This document shows, piece by piece, positions 6,901-12,499 of a DNA stretch of 12,499 bases (positions are counted from its first letter, which is position 1; each line of letters begins with the position of its first letter). The stretch comes from Parietichytrium sp. I65-24A (Eukaryota; Sar; Bigyra; Thraustochytrida; Thraustochytriidae). A program made the position numbers and the translations under genes. A model generated the notes under the pieces. That model had not been told where the DNA came from, made no database searches, and saw nothing but the letters and a program-made list of their open reading frames with translations. The DNA lies in assembly GCA_012862575.1 (NCBI GenBank), contig BLSF01000068.1, positions 188,001 to 200,499 of the forward strand, in the 5' to 3' direction.

Positions 6901-8193
6901 GAGTTCCAGTCCATGTCAATAGGCTTAACCAGTGCGCGAACGTTTCGAATTGCATCACGCACGATCGCAAAAGTCAACAATTACGTGGACGAGACCTCGC
7001 GAGCGTACCTTGGATTCTACCTTTCAAATCGTCTGATTGCAATCAATGTTGACATCATTACTACCTGTATTGTCACGCTTACAGCTTTTGCGGCTGTGAT
7101 TTTTGCCAGCACTTTGTCGGTGGGACTTGCAGGTCTGGTTCTGACCTCGGCCTTGCAGACGTGTGGAATTTTTCAGTTCGCCACGCGGCAAGCAGCTGAA
7201 CTGGAAGCACAGTTTACTTCCGTGGAGAGACTCAGATATTTCATCGAGAGCACACCGCGAGAGTCCCAAATTACAACGGATGCTCCCGCGGAGCTACCAG
7301 AGCAGTGGCCTTCGAAGGGAGAAATTGAATTCTCAAATTACTCTACGAGATACCGGGAGGGATTGCCATTAGTCCTTAAAAACCTCTCACTGAAAATTGA
7401 AGGGGCTTCCAAGACAGCTTTGTGCGGCCGCACTGGCAGCGGGAAGAGTACGACTCTCCTCAGCTGCTTTCGCGTGCTTGAAGCGTCCAACGGCAAAATT
7501 CTTATTGACGGGATCGATATTGCAGCTGTGCCCCTAAAAGACCTCCGGTCGAAGGCCATTTCAGTGGTTCCGCAAGACGCAACGCTCTTTGCTGGAACGG
7601 TGAGGTACAATCTGGATCCTCTTAATGAGCACCCCGACTCTGAGCTGTGGGAGGCACTTGAACGAGTTCACCTCGCAGCTTTTGTTCGGCAACTTCGCGC
7701 TGAAGACGCAGAAACCTCGACTGGAGAAAACCAACAAACAAAATCCAGCGTGGATGCCGACCAGATTGCCATTTCTATGGCTGTCAGCTCTCGAAACAGC
7801 GGGGGGCTTAATTACGTCTTGGAGCAGTCAGGCTCAAATCTCAGCGCGGGCCAAAGACAGTTGTTTTGCTTTGCCCGTGCCCTACTTCGTAAAACTCGCA
7901 TCATTTGCATCGATGAGGGTACGTCTTCCGTGGACTCTGCATCCGATGATCGCATCCAAGCAACCTTGAGAGACGCCTGCAAAGATGTAACCCTGATGGT
8001 TATCGCTCATCGTTTACAGACAGTGCGCCATTTTGACTGCATCTGTGTGCTTGACCAAGGCGAGCTCATTGAGTCTGGTTCTCCAGAGGAACTGATTGCG
8101 CAGCCCAATGGCATTTTTGCAGCCATGTGGCAAAAAAGTGTCGAGGAAAGGTCAAGAAACATGGAGCAACTCGCCGATGAGGCTGTGGCATAA
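3931..8193 (+). CDS. ABC transporter, ABCC/multidrug-resistance-associated (MRP) type, full length
   Basis: This 1420-residue membrane pump probably exports organic anions, conjugates or drugs across the plasma or vacuolar membrane; substrate and location are not visible. It has the short ABCC layout without an extra N-terminal TMD0. TMD1 spans about 140-430, with helices near 142-168, 190-207, 264-308 and 380-430. NBD1 has W480, Walker A G540-S548 (K546), LSGGQ at 630-634, Walker B Y651-D655 with D655 in place of the catalytic Glu, and H687. An acidic linker covers about 715-800. TMD2 runs about 806-1085. NBD2 has Walker A G1166-T1174 (K1172), Q1215, LSAGQ at 1304-1308, D1328-E1329 and H1360. 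One degenerate and one complete ATP site is the normal ABCC pattern. Each NBD carries about 35 extra residues compared with MRP1. TAA directly precedes this ATG. M26 at 4006 has a better context (A at -3, G at +4) and could be the true start. Confidence 0.95.
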   Translation: MVFRLFKRRAQSEPELEDNGAENGNMGGAQSFAMGRTGDFEAEEEWDLSEFEPEAKGEYVNDFRRANVLQRLLVTWARGLFVQGMKREIEAGELWLIRDIDKSTLLSKRVWVEWDKLVQKTPENKIPNLRDVIVKLFFVEYSWAFIYMVGWLASVLVTNGVLIVFLLDLLEAFGQGLEPIVMIGSMEVPYRGFYYCLGFFFGEILRSVCVNRHWELSMLTGVRVRAAVAAVLFQKLTRLRRSSDAIGQLLNIVSNDVERLRDAFAYGLFIITTPMTLIAIVIVGQFIIGKAIWVGFIALLLSVPLQAQTGKLSGRFRAQSVVITDERVTLMNEILKAAQLIKLYAWEDSFSKKVAQVRADEMVKIRYTSYTKAFNAGFSQTLPVFTSLITFLFHTVVFGETLTASQAFSVLALFNVSRFPLNVLPLGVRFTAELLVAMKRISRALLLEEAEPEESTERIVPSHLEPDEVMISMENAVFTWKPKPNDRILAQQAKKAGGPVREDEVAPVEEVSDETKDRSHEELSVSNFSVRKGSLIAAVGAVGQGKSSFFAALLGDMRKLSGKSCVKGRVAYVGQTPWVFNATVRDNILLGKPFDKEKFEETIRVCALKPDLRVLPSRDMTEIGERGINLSGGQRARLALARAVYSDADVYLLDDVLSAVDAHVSAHIWKECIKTKLAGKTIILATHALQYLPDTDSLVVIKDMKIEATGSFESISAQPHLRAVVVAAADVNAQKMASPESEANDVPALAEVSETPEEVAAKVADEETMRMSSSFLGTDKQTEEGKLHSAEDRKVGSVSWKTVVAFAKYAGGPCLLWMCFLGFLISEGSKYAGDAWLTPWSENSFDRPDWFYVAVYGAIAILVGLLTFFRGVLFAYISLTASQNLHDQAFSSVMEARMDFFQTTPLGRIIARFSSDMDKVDVLLVDIAEMAISLLVRCFLSVLVIVIVIPAFLVAVVPIVAVYGFILRYTRRIVRQMKRIDNMSRSPLLSEFQSMSIGLTSARTFRIASRTIAKVNNYVDETSRAYLGFYLSNRLIAINVDIITTCIVTLTAFAAVIFASTLSVGLAGLVLTSALQTCGIFQFATRQAAELEAQFTSVERLRYFIESTPRESQITTDAPAELPEQWPSKGEIEFSNYSTRYREGLPLVLKNLSLKIEGASKTALCGRTGSGKSTTLLSCFRVLEASNGKILIDGIDIAAVPLKDLRSKAISVVPQDATLFAGTVRYNLDPLNEHPDSELWEALERVHLAAFVRQLRAEDAETSTGENQQTKSSVDADQIAISMAVSSRNSGGLNYVLEQSGSNLSAGQRQLFCFARALLRKTRIICIDEGTSSVDSASDDRIQATLRDACKDVTLMVIAHRLQTVRHFDCICVLDQGELIESGSPEELIAQPNGIFAAMWQKSVEERSRNMEQLADEAVA

Positions 8194-8374
8194 TCTGCGG
8201 TCTGTGTACAGGTTGAGCGCTCCGGGCAGCGTGCATCGTCCGAGGTTTACACTCTCTCCTTTGGGATGAACGAGTGCCAGTGACTGCCATGCAATGCGGA
8301 GGATAGTGGCAGTATTTTTCTTCAAAGATGTATTTTTAAAAACGTTTGTCGATTTTTTTAATCCCTTTTTTTGA

Positions 8375-8380
8375 AATAAA
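8375..8380 (+). terminator. Polyadenylation signal (AATAAA) of the transporter gene
   Basis: A canonical AATAAA lies 182 bases after the transporter stop, in T-rich sequence with poly-T runs just before it. Its sequence and distance fit a eukaryotic 3' end on the + strand. Confidence 0.6.
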
Positions 8381-9472
8381 AAGATTCATTTTAGATGGAG
8401 AATCGTTGTGCCAACTTTGCAACCTAGCTGTCTATCATAGTCGGTGCCCGGATACGCGTGGGCACCACGGCAATGAAGGCCTACTCGTTGTTATTCGTCT
8501 TTGAATTAAGCATCCAAACACTCCCATAACCTTTGGAAGACCACAGCGACAGAACAGCTGCTCCACAGGTATTTCCAGCCGAGATGGCAGAGGCAGGGAA
8601 GTCAAAGTGGCACGACGAGAATTCGAACAACGCTCTCCCGCATTTCCCTGCATCCATGTCCCCACGTGCGTAACAGCACGAGTGGCATGAACTAAAGCGA
8701 CCTCTCTGTCAATTGACTCTGAGTTCCGACGCAGTGTGTCGGTCAAAATGCGACTCGCCACAATAATATCTGTAACGGCACATAATTGTCTGCTCTAATC
8801 ATACGAAGCCAAAAAGCTAGCATTGAGCAACGACATTTCTTGGAAAGCTGATGAGAGCTGTGGATAACTCGAACTTACTGTTAATAGATTTTATAGACAC
8901 ATGATGTAATTCTAAAAGTGACGGTGAATTTGACCACTCCTGGGTGAGCCAACTTGACCTTTGAAGAGGACTTGTTTTCTGAGTGAGATGTGAGTCAATC
9001 CTGACCCTTTTTGCTTTTTGATAAGCTCACAGTTTCAATTTTGAAAAGTGGTGGCAAGAAACGAAACACCTTCCTGCTCGTGACAATTTGCCCGATTCCG
9101 AGGAAATTGCGTCGTTGGTGGCTGGCTCTGAATATGTTTAGCTCTCTAATTGGCGTCAAAATGCACTTGGATGCACGGTCAACGAGTTACTACAGAGAGA
9201 GAATAAATGGCCCACAGTTGTGCTACGTCGGCGTTAGATGCGTAATCGAAAAGATACAAAAGTACCGGTTGTCCTCTGCCCGTAAGGAGATACTTCTTTC
9301 CCTTTTCATGTGTTCTCTAAACACTCTAAACAGAGAGGCAGTAAAGTTTGCCCAACCTCGGACAGTCATTGTGTGATCCACGGCAGAGTGTTCATATTCG
9401 AGCTTGAGAAGGAAGCAGGCCAAGCGCAGGCTACGTGGATCTAGACTCCGAGATGAATTCTCTGAGAAATGC
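8381..9472. other. Intergenic region without a convincing gene; upstream of the coiled-coil gene
   Basis: I see no supported gene here. The frames of about 110-120 codons at 8435-8761 (-) and 9011-9376 (+) lack recognisable domains, and the latter opens with TTG rather than ATG. Weak promoter-like elements are a TTTTATAG near 8889 and a reverse CCAAT (ATTGG) at 9149-9153. The final part before the next gene, from about 9530, becomes T-poor and rich in AAGCAAG-type sequence, typical of a leader. Confidence 0.45.
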
Positions 9473-9604
9473 ATGAGCGCTGGCGGAAAAAAGGTCGCTC
9501 AAGTCCGGAAGGGGGAGGTGGGAATTCGCAACAAAACCTCAACTCAAGTCAGCAAAAGCAAGCATCAGCAAGAAGCAAGCGATCAACGCAAAGAGAAAGC
9601 GAAG

Positions 9605-11308
9605 ATGAGCTCTAATATGGACAAGCTCCGCGAGCTGAGCTCCAAGCCATACAAACAGCAGGCGATCTGGTTCCTGAACGCGCACTGGAGCTACTTTCAG
9701 GACCACCCAGAAGAGGCAGAAAAGGTCTGGGATGCAGTGCACATGTGCTCCAAGCTTGACCGCCGTGGCGACGAAGGAAACGAGCTCGACGAGTTCAAGG
9801 CCCATGTTCTCCTTGAGCGCCTCGTTGGCGCGGTCACCGTGCAGGAAATGCGCGAGGCTCTCCGTGATGTTGACCTCGATTTCAACAAGATGGTCAGCCT
9901 GACAGAGTACCTCGTGTACCTTTACAAGGTCAACTGGGAAGACATTGTGAACGCCCCTCAAGGTTCAGAAGAGGACAGCCAGAGGCTTCTCGAAGCGCAG
10001 ACCGCTGTAGAGGACGCTCAGCGCTCTCTGGAGGAGTGCGAGGAGAAGCGCAAGGAGGCCATTGAAACCGAAAAGGTTAGCCGCGAGGCAGCCAAGGAGG
10101 CAACATCAGCCAAGAATGCTGCGCAAGAGGCTGAGACCAAGGCAAAGGAAAATGAGGAAGCTGCGAAGACAGCAGCAGAACTCGCTCGCACACAAGAGCA
10201 GACTGCTATTGAGCTCGAGACGGAGGCCAAAGTTTCCGAGGCTGTGGCAAAGGATGCCGAGTGCGCTGCAATCGAGGAGGAAGGCCGCGCCAAGTCCGCA
10301 GAGGAGCAAGCTATGAGCTCTGAGGAGGCCGCAACCAAGCGCGAGGAAGCTGCTCTCGCATCCGAGTCCCAGGCTCGCCAAGATGAGGAGAAGAGCATTG
10401 AGAAGGCCGGACTTGCAGCTGATGACGAGAAGAAGGCTGCTGAAGCCGAGGAAGAGCAGACCAAGGCACAGGAGGCGGTCGAGAAGGCTGTGGAAGCCAT
10501 CAAGACCGAGGAGGATGCTTTCAACTCACAGTGCGACAAGCTCCGCAGCACTAGCGAGAACATGTCCAAGGGCGTCGTCGAGCGCAACACCGCAAAGAAC
10601 GAGCTTGCGCAACTTATGTCCAAGGACCCGCTTCCGCTTCAGCGCGCGCGCATCTTGGAAGACGCTGCCCTTCGCAAGCAGAGCCGCTTGACCAAGGCCG
10701 CAACTGAGGCAAGGACCGTAGCTTCCAAGTCTCGCGAAGTGGCTGAGGAGGCTGCAAAACAAGCTTCCGAGCAGCGCTCCAAGGCAGAGAGCGAGCGCGA
10801 GGAGGCAGAGGAGTCTCGCAAGGTTGCAACCAGCGACCGCGAGGCTGCAACCTGCGAGCGCAAAGTTGCAGAGCACAGCCGCGGCAAGGCAGAGGAGAGC
10901 CGCCAGGTTGCAGAGGAAGAGCGCGCAAAGGCAGAAACCGCCCGTGAGGACGCATCCAACTCTGCTCGCCAAGCCGAGACTGAAGCTGAGACTGCAGAGG
11001 CCAGCCGCGCCGAGGCTGAGGCCACCCGTGAGGCTGCCGAAGTCGCCAATCAGAAGGCTCACGATGCCAAGGAGGCAGCCGAGCTCTCCCGCAAGCAGGC
11101 GGACGACAAGGTCAACGAGACCATTGAAATGTTTAAAGAAGCCCAGGACCGCCTCGAGAAGATGAAGAAGTTCATCTCTGGTGCTGGCCGCGGCAAGGTG
11201 TGGTACTTGGAGCGCGAGATGAGCGAGGCCAAGAAGTACATGAGCCCAAAACAGCTCGCCAAGCTCGAAGCTGCTGGCAACATGGCACCACCAACCATCG
11301 TTGCATAA
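9605..11308 (+). CDS. EF-hand-like, Ala/Glu-rich heptad-repeat coiled-coil protein
   Basis: This 567-residue soluble, acidic protein is probably structural or cytoskeletal. Residues 1-118 form a compact helical domain. D90-L-D92-F-N94-K-M-V97 with E101 fits an EF-hand calcium loop except for Lys at the usual Gly. An earlier loop at D52-E63 is degenerate. From about 126 the protein is helical: residues 163-281 and 362-501 are heptads with one alanine core position each. Between them lies a linker with the helix-breaking D341-P342-L-P344. The tail (about 519-567) is distinct, with a Gly-rich turn and an aromatic W-Y pair. I have a faint memory of similar protist proteins with this head, linker and tail, but cannot name the family. 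Codons strongly favour CGC, AAG and GAG, suggesting high expression. The frame stays open upstream; ATG 9473 would add 44 basic residues, but the domain starts at 9605, which has A at -3 and a leader-like flank. Confidence 0.85.
   Translation: MSSNMDKLRELSSKPYKQQAIWFLNAHWSYFQDHPEEAEKVWDAVHMCSKLDRRGDEGNELDEFKAHVLLERLVGAVTVQEMREALRDVDLDFNKMVSLTEYLVYLYKVNWEDIVNAPQGSEEDSQRLLEAQTAVEDAQRSLEECEEKRKEAIETEKVSREAAKEATSAKNAAQEAETKAKENEEAAKTAAELARTQEQTAIELETEAKVSEAVAKDAECAAIEEEGRAKSAEEQAMSSEEAATKREEAALASESQARQDEEKSIEKAGLAADDEKKAAEAEEEQTKAQEAVEKAVEAIKTEEDAFNSQCDKLRSTSENMSKGVVERNTAKNELAQLMSKDPLPLQRARILEDAALRKQSRLTKAATEARTVASKSREVAEEAAKQASEQRSKAESEREEAEESRKVATSDREAATCERKVAEHSRGKAEESRQVAEEERAKAETAREDASNSARQAETEAETAEASRAEAEATREAAEVANQKAHDAKEAAELSRKQADDKVNETIEMFKEAQDRLEKMKKFISGAGRGKVWYLEREMSEAKKYMSPKQLAKLEAAGNMAPPTIVA
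10091..10447 (+). repeat. Heptad array 1 (17 x 21 bp)
   Basis: This region encodes residues 163-281 of the coiled-coil protein. Read in blocks of seven, alanine occupies the fourth position in 16 of 17 blocks (the exception is S264), and Glu most often opens the block. No insertion or deletion interrupts the register. Large hydrophobic residues are rare. Confidence 0.85.
10688..11107 (+). repeat. Heptad array 2 (20 x 21 bp)
   Basis: This region encodes residues 362-501. All 20 consecutive heptads have alanine at the fifth position, most often in the pattern S/E-R-x-x-A-E-x. The Ala phase is shifted by four residues relative to array 1 across the 80-residue linker that contains the D-P-L-P motif. 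The DNA copies are diverged, with similar but not identical codons. Confidence 0.88.
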
Positions 11309-11966
11309 ACATACACCAACCCTGTTTGGGAGGCCCAAGATTAATGAAATACCCGATCTCTGTCCGCGAGCGCTTGCAGCTGTTGACTTTCCCCCATCGC
11401 GTGACCCATTTAACTTTGTTGAGCATATTCTGCATTTTTTTTAACATATTTTTCTCATTCCACGTTCCATGCTCTTCTTTCTATCTTTCCACCTTTCCTT
11501 ATTTCTGTCTCTTGGGCCTCGTCTCCGGAAACAGCAAGCCTTTTCAAGTCTGACTCGAGTCTCTGCCGCCTGCGCTCACAAGCTTTACGAAGGTAAAGAG
11601 AGGGAGACTTGGAAGTCAAGTCGTTAAGTCCATTTGCTTTGAAGTACCTCCAGAAGCCAGCTAATTTAATGCAAACTTTTCTCACAGAACGTTTCAACAG
11701 GCTTCCCTTTCAATCAGCCCCTCTCCTGCCACGCGCTGGTGACATCCTTCTTCCGCCGCCGCCACCACTCCAACTGTCGTTGCAGGCTTACTGCTTGTTC
11801 ACCGCCAAAGAGAATTTGAAGAGATCGAGATTCTTAGCCTTTTCAATCCAGAAGACTCACTCTTGGCATGTTCCAGCCTCCAGAATCGCGTTCACTTTAC
11901 GCAATCGCAACCGTCTGAAATTCTTTGTGTCAGACTCACTTCTCCAGCCTCCAGCAGAGCCACCGC
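11309..11966 (+). other. Probable 3' region of the coiled-coil gene; no other gene seen
   Basis: A pyrimidine-rich stretch (about 11420-11515, with a T8 run) follows the stop codon. A short CCG repeat lies at 11753-11760. A frame from 11609 to 11971 opens with TTG and has no recognisable domain. I see no gene here. Confidence 0.4.
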
Positions 11967-11972
11967 AATAAA
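11967..11972 (+). terminator. AATAAA polyadenylation-type signal
   Basis: This is the only AATAAA after the coiled-coil gene, 658 bases past its stop codon. If used, it implies a long 3' UTR. It may instead be chance or belong to an unrecognised transcript. Confidence 0.3.
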
Positions 11973-12499
11973 AAACTGACAGAATCAAGTTCCTCATCGA
12001 ATAGTGCAGAATGATCAAAAGCAGCTAAGAACGCACTTGTGCAAGAGCCGCTCCCCAATCACCACACCTAAGCTCACCCCACTGAGATAAGCAGGGGTTG
12101 CAGCATGTTGCAGCTGCTCATTAGCAAAGAGCAACCGCACCAACGCTACGAACGAAGTGCAAGCTGCTGCAAGCGGACGAAAAAGTGCAGAAGGCGAAGG
12201 TGGAAACTTTCACTTGCATTAGAGCCTCCATTTGTTTTGGAGTGGAATAAGTTGCTTTGGCGATCGTCTGCAAGGTAAGGCCGGTGATTTTAAATGCAAG
12301 TACCCTCCTGCAGCTTGCGCTCTGGCCATATCCAGCTTCCTCGAGACAGACACTCATTTGAACTCGAGCGAGATTAAACGAAAATTTGGCAAGTTCATGC
12401 AAACATTTGTTTTAAAAAACAAGATATCTGAGGCAGTGCCTCCATGAGACTCCGCTCAATTCCGCGCATCCCTCCCTCTCCTTCCTCCCATTCCTCCCA
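11973..12499. other. Terminal intergenic sequence, possibly leading into a following gene
   Basis: No gene is supported. A strong 5' splice-donor match (AAG|GTAAGG) occurs at 12275. The window ends in a nearly pure pyrimidine tract from about 12466. Both could belong to the promoter or a 5' untranslated exon of a gene beyond the window. The small frames on both strands here start with TTG rather than ATG and have no visible domain. Confidence 0.35.

Noticed and set aside
9011-9376. 121-codon + strand frame upstream of the coiled-coil gene
   Set aside because: Opens with TTG, contains no recognisable motif and lies in the probable promoter region.
9404-9604. N-terminal extension of the coiled-coil protein by 67 residues
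   Set aside because: It would start on TTG. The sequence is basic and low in structure, and the likely domain begins at the ATG at 9605. The ATG at 9473 remains a minor alternative.
120-11308. Three co-directional genes as a functional cluster
   Set aside because: Gaps of 2.2 and 1.4 kb, each apparently with its own 3' signals, and unrelated predicted functions give no support for linked action.
10526-11338. 270-codon - strand frame rich in Leu, Cys and Ala opposite the heptad arrays
   Set aside because: Low-complexity antisense shadow: GC-rich Ala/Glu/Arg heptad codons read backwards give Leu/Cys/Ala repeats without stops.
11609-11971. 120-codon + strand frame downstream of the coiled-coil gene
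   Set aside because: TTG start, low-complexity Pro/Leu/Ser content, and its stop overlaps the AATAAA signal; more likely 3' UTR.
1-12499. tRNA, rRNA, CRISPR array, transposon ends or virus-like genes
   Set aside because: I scanned by eye for tRNA T-loop motifs, regularly spaced direct repeats, terminal repeats, and transposase or polymerase motifs and found none that hold up.

Overview
The window looks like nuclear DNA of a heterotrophic stramenopile, most likely a thraustochytrid/labyrinthulomycete. This is an inference. It rests on long intron-free eukaryotic ORFs, no bacterial ribosome-binding sites or operon packing, wide intergenic gaps with AATAAA-type signals, and a secreted protease ending in the Lys/Tyr-Pro-Thr repeats that are common in extracellular proteins of diatoms and thraustochytrids. 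No genus can be named from sequence alone.

Three convincing protein genes lie on the + strand. (1) 120-1733 encodes a secreted zinc metalloprotease of the metzincin clan (reprolysin/M12B-like). It has a signal peptide, a pro-region with a possible cysteine switch, a HExxHxxGxxH site followed closely by a Met-turn, and a 134-residue basic Pro-Thr tail. (2) 3931-8193 encodes a full-length ABC transporter of the ABCC/MRP type in TMD1-NBD1-TMD2-NBD2 order, with extra segments of roughly 35 residues in each nucleotide-binding domain. (3) 9605-11308 encodes an acidic, Ala/Glu-rich coiled-coil protein. It has an N-terminal EF-hand-like domain and two long arrays of uninterrupted heptads, each with a single alanine core position.

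Between genes 1 and 2 (about 2.2 kb) no gene is convincing, but the part next to the transporter is structured. It holds a triple GATA-type repeat, a 78-nt G-free tract, a 16-bp perfect palindrome, a CCAAT box, and a leader built largely from 8-bp units that ends in a 64-nt C-free block of exactly eight units. A short uORF sits inside that leader. Between genes 2 and 3 (about 1.4 kb) there is a clear AATAAA signal and nothing else convincing. The last 1.2 kb after gene 3 holds pyrimidine-rich 3' sequence, an AATAAA, and a good splice-donor match near the window end.

The three genes share orientation, but their spacing gives no sign of an operon or a common pathway, and I see no multi-gene defence, mobile or biosynthetic system. 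The least ordinary items are the Ala-heptad protein, the compact metzincin active site, and the repeat-built transporter leader.
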